This document shows, piece after piece, positions 26,399-35,685 of a DNA stretch of 64,000 nucleotides; position 1 is the first letter of the stretch, and each line of letters opens with the position of its first letter. This DNA comes from an uncultured Muribaculaceae bacterium (GTDB taxonomy: Bacteria; Bacteroidota; Bacteroidia; Bacteroidales; Muribaculaceae): NCBI GenBank assembly GCA_910585755.1, contig CAJUFH010000006.1, positions 7,789-71,788 of the forward strand, written 5' to 3'. The notes beneath the pieces are model-generated. The model saw only the letters and a list, made by a program, of their open reading frames with translations, had not been told where the DNA came from and did no database searches. Made by a program: the position numbers and the translations under genes.

Positions 26399-28207
26399 AT
26401 GCGATTTCACGCAGTAGCCGCCATCCTGTTCCTTTCCGCCGCTCTGACAGCGGCGGCGTGGCAGCCCGTCGGTGGCAAAATGATGACCCCCTGGGGCGAG
26501 AATCTCGACCCTCAAAACGTGCATCCCGAATATCCCCGTCCGCAGATGAAGCGCGCCGACTGGCAGAATCTCAACGGTATGTGGCAGTATGCGATCACCC
26601 CGAAGGATTCGGACCGTCCGGCGAAGATGGCCGGCGAGATTCTTGTCCCGTTCGCCCCGCAGTCGGCGTTATCCGGGGTAGGGCGTTCGGTGACTGCCGC
26701 CGACGCGCTTTGGTACGAGCGCTCTTTCCGTGTCCCCGCCGGATGGGGCAAAAAGCGCGTGATGCTCAACTTCGGCGCCGTGGACTGGAAAGCCGAGGTA
26801 TGGGTCAACGATGTGAAGGTCGGGGAGCATACCGGTGGCTACACACCCTTTTCGCTTGACATAACCCCGGCGCTGAAAAAAGGGGAAAACACTCTGGTTG
26901 TTAAAGTATGGGACCCGGGACAGTCGCTCCATCATCCAATCGGAAAGCAGCACGATGTCGCGGAGTCAATATGGTACACCAACCAGAGCGGCATATGGCA
27001 GACCGTGTGGCTCGAGCCGGTAGGCGAAAAGCATATAACCCGGCTGAAACTCACCCCCGACCTCGACCGCGGGGTGCTCTTTGTGGAAACCTTCCTCAAC
27101 GATTCTCCCGACGCGGTGGTGGAGGCCGTCCTGACCGACCGCGACGGCTCTAAAAAAACAGTGAAGGCGCTCGCATCCCAGACTATCGAGATACCGATGC
27201 CCGACAACGCCGTGCTCTGGTCCCCCGAGACCCCGAGTCTCTATCCCGTGAGCGTGACTGTCTACGACAACGGCAAGCCCGTCGACAAGGTTGACTCCTA
27301 TACCGCCTTCCGCAAATTCTCCATCAAGCGCCTGGACGACCGGAACGTGAGGCTGATGCTCAACGACAAGCCGCTGTTCCAGTATGGCCCCCTGGACCAG
27401 GGCTGGTGGCCCGACGGACTTTATACAGCCCCTTCCGACGAGGCTCTGAAATATGACCTTGAAAAGACCCGCGACTGGGGCTTCAACATGGTGCGGAAGC
27501 ACATCAAAGTTGAACCGGCGACCTGGTACGCCCACTGCGATTCCATGGGGCTGATTGTATGGCAGGACATGCCTTCGATTGACGGTTTCGGCGACTGGGA
27601 TGGCGACAAATACCGCGAGAAACCTGAGGCCGAATATCCGCAATGGGCCAAGGACAACTATCTGAAAGAATGGCGCGAGATTATCGACCTGGTTTACAAC
27701 AGCCCTTCCGTGGCGGTCTATGTGCCCTTCAACGAGGGTTGGGGGCAGTTCGACACTCCCCGGATCGCGGAATGGACCAAGGAGTACGACCCCACCCGCC
27801 TGGTAAACCCCGCCAGCGGAGGCAACAATTTCCACGTCGGGGATATACTCGACTGGCACAACTACACCGCTCCGCGGCTTTTCGCCAAAGACCCGCTACG
27901 GGCCAATGTCGTGGGGGAGTTCGGTGGTCTCGGTATGGCGATTCCCGGCCATAGGTGGAACGACGGGGAGATTTTCCAGTATGCGGGATACCCCGATTCG
28001 GAGGCCCTGTCCGACGCTTATGTGGCACACGGGCAGATGCTGCTCGACCTTGTGCCGCATGGCGCTACCGCCGGAGTCTACACTCAGACGACCGACGTAG
28101 AGAATGAGATAAACGGTCTGATGACCTACGACCGCAAGGTCGTGAAAATCAACGAGGAAAAAATCCGCGCCATTAACCGCGCCATTACCGGCTCCCTCGG
28201 GAAATAA
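26399..28207 (+). CDS. Exported GH2 family glycoside hydrolase
   Basis: The 602-residue product has a signal peptide (about 1-20) and the GH2 order: jelly-roll (WQNLNGMWQYAITPKDSD, then VWVNDVKVGEHTGGYTPFSLDI), Ig-like sandwich, and a TIM barrel with the acid/base glutamate in VPFNEGWGQFDT and the nucleophile glutamate in VGEFGGLG. It lacks extra C-terminal domains, which is normal for short GH2 members. It lies 45 nt after the GH127-GH2 gene and 12 nt before the esterase, in the same operon. GH2 includes beta-galactosidases, glucuronidases, mannosidases and arabinopyranosidases; the choice cannot be made here. Confidence 0.88.
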   Translation: MRFHAVAAILFLSAALTAAAWQPVGGKMMTPWGENLDPQNVHPEYPRPQMKRADWQNLNGMWQYAITPKDSDRPAKMAGEILVPFAPQSALSGVGRSVTAADALWYERSFRVPAGWGKKRVMLNFGAVDWKAEVWVNDVKVGEHTGGYTPFSLDITPALKKGENTLVVKVWDPGQSLHHPIGKQHDVAESIWYTNQSGIWQTVWLEPVGEKHITRLKLTPDLDRGVLFVETFLNDSPDAVVEAVLTDRDGSKKTVKALASQTIEIPMPDNAVLWSPETPSLYPVSVTVYDNGKPVDKVDSYTAFRKFSIKRLDDRNVRLMLNDKPLFQYGPLDQGWWPDGLYTAPSDEALKYDLEKTRDWGFNMVRKHIKVEPATWYAHCDSMGLIVWQDMPSIDGFGDWDGDKYREKPEAEYPQWAKDNYLKEWREIIDLVYNSPSVAVYVPFNEGWGQFDTPRIAEWTKEYDPTRLVNPASGGNNFHVGDILDWHNYTAPRLFAKDPLRANVVGEFGGLGMAIPGHRWNDGEIFQYAGYPDSEALSDAYVAHGQMLLDLVPHGATAGVYTQTTDVENEINGLMTYDRKVVKINEEKIRAINRAITGSLGK

Positions 28208-28219
28208 AACGTCGTTATT

Positions 28220-30136
28220 ATGAGGAAATATATATTGGCCGCGCTCGCGCTCCCTTGGGCGGTTGCCGCGGGGAATGCGGCGGTGAAGCTGCCGGGTTAT
28301 CTTTCCGACAACATGGTCATTCAGCGCGACAGCCGCCTGACAGTCAAAGGTACGGCGAACCCCGGAGCGGAGGTCAAGGCTTACCCGGAATGGCTGCCGG
28401 AGCCGGTTTCGGCCAGGGCCGGAGCCGACGGCTCTTTCACATTGTCCGTACCGACCCCCGGAGCCGGTGGACCGTGGGGGATAGACTTCTCCGATGGCGA
28501 CGGTTCGGTAGCGCTCGAAAACGTGCTGTCGGGAGAGGTATGGCTCTGCTCCGGGCAGTCGAATATGGAGTTCCCGGTAAAGGACGCGGGGTGGGCGAGG
28601 CTTTATGACGGCGACCGCGTGATGGCGACCTCGCAGCATCCCGACCTGCGGCTGCTGAAGGTCGACAAGGTAATGTCGCGCCAGCCTATGACCGACCTCT
28701 CTACTTCCGGCTGGCAGATTGCCAATCCTGCCTCGGTGGCCGGATTTTCGGCTGTCGCATACCTTTTCGGCGAGCGCCTGAGAGAGGAACTGCGCGTACC
28801 CGTAGGGGTGATTGATTGCAGTTGGGGAGGTACCCCAGCCGAGGCGTGGACCTCCGCCGAGGCGCTCGGCAGAGTGCCCGGCTTCGCCGAGACGCTCGAA
28901 GCCGTCCGCGCCTGCGGCGGCGATGAGGCTGAATGTGCCGCGGCTCAGAAATCGCGTGTCCGGGAGTGGATGGTATCGCAGTTCGGCTTCGAGCCGGGCC
29001 TTCCCCCGGAAGGTTCCGCGGAGTTCGTCCCGTTCGTCCCTTCCGACGCGGCTACCTGCGGAATACCCGATGCGGTCGACGGTATCGCGGTCGCGACATA
29101 CCGCCTGGTCATACCTGCCGACAAGGCCGGGAAACCCCTGACGCTTGACCTCGGTGTTTTCGACGATGAGGATGTCACTTTTTTCAACGGCGCGCTTATA
29201 GGCTCCGTGGCTGGGAGCGATGTCCGCCGCCTGTATTCCGTCGATTCAACCCTGGTTAAGCCCGGCGAGAATGTCATTACCAGCTACATAGCGGATTACG
29301 GAGGTCCCGGCGGCTTCGTCCCGTCGAGGAGGAGCGCTGCGGTCGATGGTCTCGAAATCCCTTTGGAGGGGGAATGGCGTCTCTCCCGGACAATCCCTTT
29401 TGCCGACTGCACTCCGCGCCCGCTGCCGTTGACCGGCGCGAAGTCGCCGACAGTGCTTTACAACGCGATGGTGTCGCCATTGGAGCCGTTCCCCGTTCGA
29501 GGGGTGATCTGGTATCAGGGCTGCGACAACGTGGGGCGCGCCGAACAGTACGGCCTCCTGTTTCCCGAAATGATCAAGGACTGGCGGCGTAGGCGAGGCG
29601 CGGAGTTCCCCTTCTACTTCGTGCAGCTCGCGGGGTTCCAGCAGCCGGTCAACGTGCAGCCCGAATCTCCCTGGGCTGCGCTCCGGCAGGCTCAGGCCGA
29701 GGCGCTCAAACTACCCCGAACCGGGATGGCCTCGGCTGTCGATGCCGGTAATCCTTACGACATACACCCCTCCGACAAGTTCCGCGTCGCGGACCGGCTG
29801 GCGCGCCTGGCCCTGGCCCGCGACTACGGCAGGAAAATCCCTTGCCAGGGTCCGGCCGTAAAGAGCGCCAGGCGCCGCGGTGGAGAGGTGACGCTGCTTT
29901 TCGACAAAGACGTTATTCCCTGCACCTGCGCCGTAACCGGCTTCATACTCGGGGATGCCGAAGGGGGCTGGGCGGTAGCTAACGCCCGACAGACAGGGCC
30001 GCGGACAATTGTGGTCTCTTCCCGTAAAATTTCCGAGCCTACAGCCCTCAGGTACAACTGGGCAGACTATCCCTCGGGCAATCTTTACGGCGAGGAGCAA
30101 CTACCCGTCAACCCCTTCAGCCTGACCCTCGAATAA
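28220..30136 (+). CDS. Sialate O-acetylesterase-type (SASA/SGNH) carbohydrate esterase
   Basis: The 638-residue product begins with a signal peptide and a beta-sandwich (DNMVIQRDSRLTVKGTANPG). The SGNH-type esterase core follows: nucleophile serine in CSGQSNME (S114), oxyanion segment DCSWGGTPAEAWTS, WYQGCDN, and the Asp-His pair in YDIHPSDK (D514, H516). An inserted jelly-roll (about residues 280-360: LDLGVFDDEDVTFFNG) splits the core, as in other Bacteroidetes members. It should remove acetyl groups from a glycan so the glycosidases can act; despite the family name the substrate need not be sialic acid. It is the last gene of PUL 1, followed by a bidirectional terminator. Confidence 0.87.
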   Translation: MRKYILAALALPWAVAAGNAAVKLPGYLSDNMVIQRDSRLTVKGTANPGAEVKAYPEWLPEPVSARAGADGSFTLSVPTPGAGGPWGIDFSDGDGSVALENVLSGEVWLCSGQSNMEFPVKDAGWARLYDGDRVMATSQHPDLRLLKVDKVMSRQPMTDLSTSGWQIANPASVAGFSAVAYLFGERLREELRVPVGVIDCSWGGTPAEAWTSAEALGRVPGFAETLEAVRACGGDEAECAAAQKSRVREWMVSQFGFEPGLPPEGSAEFVPFVPSDAATCGIPDAVDGIAVATYRLVIPADKAGKPLTLDLGVFDDEDVTFFNGALIGSVAGSDVRRLYSVDSTLVKPGENVITSYIADYGGPGGFVPSRRSAAVDGLEIPLEGEWRLSRTIPFADCTPRPLPLTGAKSPTVLYNAMVSPLEPFPVRGVIWYQGCDNVGRAEQYGLLFPEMIKDWRRRRGAEFPFYFVQLAGFQQPVNVQPESPWAALRQAQAEALKLPRTGMASAVDAGNPYDIHPSDKFRVADRLARLALARDYGRKIPCQGPAVKSARRRGGEVTLLFDKDVIPCTCAVTGFILGDAEGGWAVANARQTGPRTIVVSSRKISEPTALRYNWADYPSGNLYGEEQLPVNPFSLTLE

Positions 30137-30246
30137 TATGAGGGTGTGTCATAACGGCCCATCTGGGTCGTCGCTTGGAGGATTCTGACAGCACCCTCCC
30201 ATCCGGGTACGAAAAGCGCCGGGTCATCATATGACACGGCGCCTGT
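30137..30246. terminator. Bidirectional terminator region between the convergent PULs
   Basis: The best hairpin is GCGCCG-type, 12 bp with one mismatch and a 3-nt loop (30216-30227 with 30231-30242), followed by TGTTATATTT. Nested around it are GAGGGTG (30140-30146) with CACCCTC (30192-30198) and GTGTCAT (30145-30151) with ATGACAC (30231-30237). It separates the plus-strand esterase from the minus-strand GH43 gene. Parts of it (GTGTCATAACG and CCATCCGGGTA) recur at 52.2 kb and 10.2 kb. Confidence 0.75.
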
Positions 30247-30272
30247 TATATTTGGATGAGAGGTGTCCCTCG

Positions 30273-31964
30273 CTATTTGGTTACGCGGAACCAGTCGATA
30301 TCAATCCAGCCGCGGTTGGGGCCTTTTGGCTGGACGGAGAAGAAGCCGACGCGGGCGCCGATCCAGTGGCCTTCGCGGGCGGTGAAGGGCTTGCCGCAGG
30401 GGATGAACTTCTTGCCGTCCAACGAGTAGGAGAAGTCGCAGACTTCACCTTTGCCGACCTTCACGCGGAGCCATATGTCGAGGTCCTGGGTGGCGCGGCC
30501 CCCTTCGCCGTTGACGCGGGTGGGCTTGACGGTCGCGATTTCGGTGGTTACTTCGGGCTTGTTCTTGTCGGCCTTCATGCATACTACCTCGTTGATTACG
30601 AACTCGTCGCCGCGCTTCTCGACGGAGAGGCGGGCGTAGTCGCGTCCCATGACGATGAGGCCCGACTGCTGGCCGTCCTTGGTCGCGGAGACGGTAACCT
30701 TGGCCGTCGTGGTGAAGGTCTCGTTGGGGAACTTCTGGGTCAGGATGTTGGGTACCTCGCGGAGGTTAACGAAGTTGTCGCTCAGGGTGTGGCCGTAGAG
30801 GCGGTAGTAGCCGTTCGGGGTCGCGAAGCCGAAGGGGAGCTGGTAGTTGGCGAACCACTGCCACTGCTTGCCAAGCTCCGTGGTGTCGAACTCGTCGCTC
30901 TCGACGGGGGTGTGGATCGCGACTTTCTCGCCGGTCTTGGGCTTGGTGTAGGTCTTGACCGGTTCGCCGCAGCCGTCGCCGTCGGGGTCAACGCCGATTA
31001 CGGGCCATCCGTCGACCCATTTCATCGGGTTGAGGTGGCATACGCGGCCGATGATGCCCTTGTCCTGGAAGTGAAGGAACCAGTCCTCACCCTGCGGGGT
31101 GCGTACCCATCCTCCCTGGTGCGGGCCGTTAATGTCCGTGTTCCCCTGGGCCATGACGGTGCGGTGCTCGTAGGGGCCGAACGGGCTTTTGGAGCGGAGC
31201 ACTACCTGCCATCCGGCGGCGACGCTCCCGGCGGGGGCGAAGATGTAGTAGTAGCCGTCGTGCTTGTAGAATTTCGGGCCTTCGATGGTATGGTCGCCGT
31301 AGGGGAGGCCGTCGTAGACGAGCACCGGGTCCCCGATAAGGCGCGTTCCGTCGGGCGACATCTCCGTGACGGTAATAGCGGCGTTGAATCCTCCGCGGCT
31401 CTTGGCCCAGCCGTTGACGAGGTATGCCTTGCCGTCCTCGTCCCAGAGGGGGCAGGTGTCAATCAGCCCCTTCCCGGCCTTTACCAGCACGGGGGCCTCC
31501 CATTCGCCGCGGGGATCCTTGGTCTTTACCATATAGATTCCGTGGTTGGGGTCACCCCAGTAGATGAAGTATTCGCCGTTGTGGTAGCGGATGGCCGGGG
31601 CCCATACGCCGTCGCCGTGGCGCGCGTCGTTGTAGTATTCGGCGGGTTCGAGGGTCTTGACGGCGTAGTTGACGATTTCCCAGTTTACGAGGTCGCGGCT
31701 GTGGAGAATCGGCAGCCCCGGCATGTTGCAGAAGCTGGAGGCGGTCAGCCAGTAGTCGCCGTCGACCTGGATGAGGTCGGGGTCGGAATAGTCGGCGTTG
31801 ATTACCGGGTTCTGGTACTTGCCGTTGCCGAGGTCGGCGACCCATACCTTGCTGACGTATTTCGCAGGGTCGGCGGGAGCGGCCTCCTTGGAAGCCGCGG
31901 CTCCCTGCGCGGCGCAGAGCGCCAGGGCAGGGAGCATTACGGATTTGAGAATGTTGGTGTTCAC
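30273..31964 (-). CDS. GH43 family glycoside hydrolase with C-terminal beta-xylosidase-type domain
   Basis: The 563-residue exported protein has a signal peptide (about 1-24). A five-bladed GH43 propeller has the general-base aspartate in NADYSDPDLI (about residue 60), the pKa-modulating aspartate in the middle third and the acid glutamate in IEGPKFYK (about 228). A C-terminal concanavalin-like sandwich (from about residue 340, DEFDTTELGKQWQWFANYQ) is found in xylosidase/arabinofuranosidase members. It should cut alpha-L-arabinofuranosyl or beta-D-xylosyl ends. It is the last gene of the minus-strand PUL 2 operon, 43 nt after the beta-helix lipoprotein gene. Confidence 0.9.
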   Translation of the reverse strand: MNTNILKSVMLPALALCAAQGAAASKEAAPADPAKYVSKVWVADLGNGKYQNPVINADYSDPDLIQVDGDYWLTASSFCNMPGLPILHSRDLVNWEIVNYAVKTLEPAEYYNDARHGDGVWAPAIRYHNGEYFIYWGDPNHGIYMVKTKDPRGEWEAPVLVKAGKGLIDTCPLWDEDGKAYLVNGWAKSRGGFNAAITVTEMSPDGTRLIGDPVLVYDGLPYGDHTIEGPKFYKHDGYYYIFAPAGSVAAGWQVVLRSKSPFGPYEHRTVMAQGNTDINGPHQGGWVRTPQGEDWFLHFQDKGIIGRVCHLNPMKWVDGWPVIGVDPDGDGCGEPVKTYTKPKTGEKVAIHTPVESDEFDTTELGKQWQWFANYQLPFGFATPNGYYRLYGHTLSDNFVNLREVPNILTQKFPNETFTTTAKVTVSATKDGQQSGLIVMGRDYARLSVEKRGDEFVINEVVCMKADKNKPEVTTEIATVKPTRVNGEGGRATQDLDIWLRVKVGKGEVCDFSYSLDGKKFIPCGKPFTAREGHWIGARVGFFSVQPKGPNRGWIDIDWFRVTK

Positions 31965-32007
31965 GTTTGAAAAAGCGTGTTGTGTACTAAGTTATTGAGC
32001 CGGGGGC

Positions 32008-33675
32008 TTATTCAATCCAGCGGCGGTCACCGGCCTCGGTCAGGTATGCGGGCGAGGAGGTGTCCTTGATGGTGTAGTTGCCGTTGACGGGATCCTCGAA
32101 GAGGTCGGTAGCCGACACGGGGAGAGAGGTGGCGCGGATTGCTGAGCCGCCCATCTTGTAGTCGGTGGTGATGTAGTTGTTGTCGTAGGTCGCACGAGTT
32201 CCCGAACCGAGGGCGATCAGTTCGGCCATAGGCGAAGCGATAATCAGGTTGCGCACGGTGACGCTCGATTTCTCAGTGGTGGAGATGTCAATCAGACGGG
32301 CGTTCACGCAGAAATCGTAGAACGTGCAGTTCTCGACAGTCAGATTGATGGGATGCGACGAGGAGTTGTGGGCTACGAGGTTGTTCCAGCCGAAAGCGGA
32401 ATCCTGCTGTTTGCCCCCGCGAGAGAAAGTGCAGTTACGGATAGTCAGCGCGTCAATCTGGTCGTAAGCAGCGATCAGTCCCTTGCCGGCAGACCCGAAG
32501 CCGAATGTTCCGTATGTGCCGGTCTGCCATCCACATTCGTCAAAGCGGCAACCGTCGAGCACGAAGTCGATGATATGCTTCTGATTGGCGTTCTGGTGGC
32601 GCCAGAAAGCGCGGTTGATATGGAAGAAGTCGCAGTTGATGAACGCGCCGCTTTCGAGGGTGAAGGAGTTGCCGCAGTTGAAGAAGTACTGGTTGATCGC
32701 GACGTTGTGGATTTCGCAGTTCTCAAAGTAGAATACCCCGATATACGCGCCGGAGGCGAAGTTCCAGGAGCCGTTGAGCATGATTACCGGCTTCGCGCCC
32801 TCTGCCGGGCCGACAACTTTGAAGCCCTTGGTCATTAGGAATGGGGTGATGGTGTAGGTTGAGCCTTCGGGGAGCTCGTAAACCGCTCCGTCGGGCACGT
32901 CGGGATCCTCGTTGTTGAGCGACATGATTCCGCCCAGGTCGTCGGTGACGCTGACCTCGATAGTCTGGGGAGCCGGCCCGGTAGTGCGGAAAGTAACCTG
33001 GTTGTAAGGCTTGTCGTACTTTCGGGGTTTTGAGGTATCGTAGATGTTGACGTTGTAGAGGGTCGAGGGGGTAAGTTCGTCGGTAAGGACAATCTGGCCG
33101 GCGGCTTTCTGCTCAGCGGAAAGGTAACCGGTGATTTCGGGTACCTTGTCGGTCATCGCGGGCTTGATGGAGAAGGAGTCTACTGGATTTTGCGGATCGA
33201 CAGTCCAACTGATTACCACGCCATTGTCGGTGATGTCGGAGCGCGAGATTCCTTGCAGGAGCTGGGCGAAGTCAGGACGGGCATCGGTAGTGAAATTGCA
33301 CTCTGCCCACTGGGAATTGTTGTCGGCGTTCTTGGCGTTGCAGCGCACGCGGACATAGAAACGCTGACCATAGGGGAGGTCCTGGACGGTGATGTACGGA
33401 TCTTTGATTTCCCATTCGCCGTACTGGTCTGCATAATACTGGTCTGTGAAGAACTGTACAGTATAGGAACGAGCGTCATAAACTTCGTACCATATCAGCG
33501 CGACATCGTTGTGGTTCTTGATTTTAGCGGCAGGATTTGTCACGAAGCGGGGCTGGAAGAGGTCGCCGCGCGAGGTGAACTCGTCCTCCTTACAGGAGTT
33601 GAGCGCCAGGGCGGCCACCATCATGGCGGTGGCCCCCAGTGCTTTCGCAATATTGCGGAATTTATTGAGATTCAT
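32008..33675 (-). CDS. Surface lipoprotein with fibronectin III-like and DUF5123-type beta-helix domains
   Basis: The 555-residue product has a lipobox (LALNSC, cysteine about residue 28). Two fibronectin-type segments follow (VALIWYEVYDARSYTVQFF near 58 and DNGVVISWTVDPQN near 150). The C-terminal half is a right-handed beta-helix with repeating VENCTFYDF / LDGCRFDECG-type turns, as in DUF4957/DUF5123 proteins of pectin-linked PULs. Such proteins sit on the surface and probably bind glycan; no lyase residues can be named. It follows the SusD gene by 33 nt and precedes GH43. Confidence 0.75.
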   Translation of the reverse strand: MNLNKFRNIAKALGATAMMVAALALNSCKEDEFTSRGDLFQPRFVTNPAAKIKNHNDVALIWYEVYDARSYTVQFFTDQYYADQYGEWEIKDPYITVQDLPYGQRFYVRVRCNAKNADNNSQWAECNFTTDARPDFAQLLQGISRSDITDNGVVISWTVDPQNPVDSFSIKPAMTDKVPEITGYLSAEQKAAGQIVLTDELTPSTLYNVNIYDTSKPRKYDKPYNQVTFRTTGPAPQTIEVSVTDDLGGIMSLNNEDPDVPDGAVYELPEGSTYTITPFLMTKGFKVVGPAEGAKPVIMLNGSWNFASGAYIGVFYFENCEIHNVAINQYFFNCGNSFTLESGAFINCDFFHINRAFWRHQNANQKHIIDFVLDGCRFDECGWQTGTYGTFGFGSAGKGLIAAYDQIDALTIRNCTFSRGGKQQDSAFGWNNLVAHNSSSHPINLTVENCTFYDFCVNARLIDISTTEKSSVTVRNLIIASPMAELIALGSGTRATYDNNYITTDYKMGGSAIRATSLPVSATDLFEDPVNGNYTIKDTSSPAYLTEAGDRRWIE

Positions 33676-33708
33676 TGCTTTAATGTCGATTGGGTTAGGA
33701 GAGAAGGA

Positions 33709-35664
33709 TTAACGGTAGCCGTATTGCTGCTGGATCGAGCCGCGGTGGCTGGTAATCAGTCGCGAGGGGTAGGGGCAGATGTATTTGACGGGTTCGTCGC
33801 CGGTGATTGTCGCGGCGTTCTCGAAGTTGATATAACCGCGGAAGCTCCATTTGATGTCGGCGTGGAGTTCGATTTCATCGGTCTCCTTGTTGCGCGACCA
33901 CCAGTTGGTAGCGTATTCGGCAGTATGGGTCCATCCTTCCGATACGGGATGGTCACCGATGTTGTCGCCCCATTCTTTGAGACCCTTGAACTCGATGTAC
34001 TTACGTACAGGGCTGTCTTCGGATACATTGTTGCCGTTGGCATCGACATAGCGCCAGAAGATACGGTCGCGCACGTTGCCTTTCTCGCCCATGCCGAAGG
34101 CGCGCTTGCCCCAGTCCTCGAACTTGTCATAGGTGGCTTTCAGTGTCTTGCCGTAGAGGTTCCAGCGGGCCAGGTCGTAGCGGCGGATGCCTTCGCCACC
34201 GAACTCCCAGGCGCGTTCGTTGAAGATGGCGTTGAAGAAGGCTTCCGGAGTGCCGAGGGCCTCGACGTAGTTTTCAACCATCTCGGCCTGGTCGGCGGGA
34301 GCGAACGCGCGGCGGCGTACTTCCTTGAGGGCGGTCTTGGCTTCGGCTACCGGGCCTGAAATCTCGTTAACGGCCTCGGCATACATCAGCAGAACGTCGG
34401 CGTAGCGCATACGGATGGCGTTGATGCCGGTGTTCCCTTCAGCCCCGGAGAGGGGGGTGCCCATCTTGAGCTTGTTCCACTTGCCGACGCCCCATCCGGC
34501 TACGCGGCTGCTGCTACTGCCCATGTCGATTGCCTGGTTGAGGTCCTCGTCATAGCTGATTGGAGAGCAGGTGACGTCGAAACGGAGGTCGCGCATGTCG
34601 AACGTGAAGGGGTAGAGGCCGCAGTAATTCACGGTGTTGCTGCATTTTCCGAAGTTATGTGCCGGATTGTCGGAGTTATGGCCGATTTTCACCCCAACGC
34701 GGTAGCCGAGGTTGCCCGAGGAGTCTTTAAGCATGGGAACCTCGAAAATAACGTCGCCGTTGTTGAGAACTGTCCAGTTGCACTCGCCGGTCCACATCTG
34801 CTCGAAGCTCTCGCGGGTAAGGGAGTGCTTCCCTTCGCTGATTACCTTGCCGAGGTACTCCTGCGCGATTTTGTAGTAGTCGAGATAGTCGGCTTCGCGC
34901 TTCATCTCGCCGATTCCGGCTCCGGGGCAGAGCGACCAGCCGCCGCGCCAGAGGGCAAGCTGACCGATCAGTGCCTGGCAGAACTCGCGCGAAACGCGCT
35001 CTACACCCTCGTCGGTCTCGGATGCGTATTTGAGCATTTTCTCGACCGGCTTGAGGTCCTCGATGAGGTCGGAAAGGATTTCCGAGCGGTCGGTTACCCC
35101 TTCGTGGTAGAAGTCCATGCCGACCTTTGTGGATGCCTTGCGGTAGACTACGTCGCCCCAGTTGCGCACTAGGTCGAGGTAGAGCATCGCGCGGATACAT
35201 TTGGCCTCGGCGTACATATGCTGCATGTTGGTCGGCCCGGTGGTTGCCACGTCTTGCGAGAACAGGGGGGATTCCGCCATATTCTCCAGGAAGTCGTTGC
35301 AGTAGTTGATGGCCTCATAGGCGGCGTTCCAGGTACGCTCGAGCTGCGTCCAGTTGGAACCCATGTCGAAACAGTAGGCGTCGGTTCCGTCGCTGGAGCC
35401 GGTTATGTTGCTCGACGACTTCATCTCTACGTCTGTGTTGGTATTGAACGAGTAGGGGAGCGCCTGGCCGTATAGGTTGCTGTTTGTCAGCTTGGAGTAG
35501 ATGGTGTTCATCATCGCCTTGGTCTCCTTTTCCGAGGAGAATATTTCCTCGTTGGAGAAGGAGGATTCGGGCTGCACGTCGAGGTAGTCGTCGCACGAGG
35601 CGAAGGCCACGGCTCCGGCGGCTACCAGCCCAAGTCCGAGATATTTTGATATGCTGAGTTTCAT
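33709..35664 (-). CDS. SusD/RagB-family glycan-binding lipoprotein (PUL 2)
   Basis: The 651-residue lipoprotein has a lipobox (AFASC, cysteine about residue 24), the SusD start DDYLDVQPESSFSNEEIF, the YLDLVRNWGDVVYRK helices, the LMYAEAVNEISGPVAEAKT block and the NERAWEFGGEGIRRYDLARW segment near the C-terminus. It is the lid of the PUL 2 SusC, whose gene ends 21 nt upstream. At about 650 residues it is at the long end of the family. The ligand is unknown. Confidence 0.94.
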   Translation of the reverse strand: MKLSISKYLGLGLVAAGAVAFASCDDYLDVQPESSFSNEEIFSSEKETKAMMNTIYSKLTNSNLYGQALPYSFNTNTDVEMKSSSNITGSSDGTDAYCFDMGSNWTQLERTWNAAYEAINYCNDFLENMAESPLFSQDVATTGPTNMQHMYAEAKCIRAMLYLDLVRNWGDVVYRKASTKVGMDFYHEGVTDRSEILSDLIEDLKPVEKMLKYASETDEGVERVSREFCQALIGQLALWRGGWSLCPGAGIGEMKREADYLDYYKIAQEYLGKVISEGKHSLTRESFEQMWTGECNWTVLNNGDVIFEVPMLKDSSGNLGYRVGVKIGHNSDNPAHNFGKCSNTVNYCGLYPFTFDMRDLRFDVTCSPISYDEDLNQAIDMGSSSSRVAGWGVGKWNKLKMGTPLSGAEGNTGINAIRMRYADVLLMYAEAVNEISGPVAEAKTALKEVRRRAFAPADQAEMVENYVEALGTPEAFFNAIFNERAWEFGGEGIRRYDLARWNLYGKTLKATYDKFEDWGKRAFGMGEKGNVRDRIFWRYVDANGNNVSEDSPVRKYIEFKGLKEWGDNIGDHPVSEGWTHTAEYATNWWSRNKETDEIELHADIKWSFRGYINFENAATITGDEPVKYICPYPSRLITSHRGSIQQQYGYR

Positions 35665-35685
35665 TTTCTGGTTCGGTTTAAGGGT

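Noticed and set aside
30231..31970. 579-residue plus-strand open frame antisense to GH43
   Set aside because: It mirrors the GH43 gene in a GC-rich region, shows no family motif, and the minus frame is clearly the real gene.
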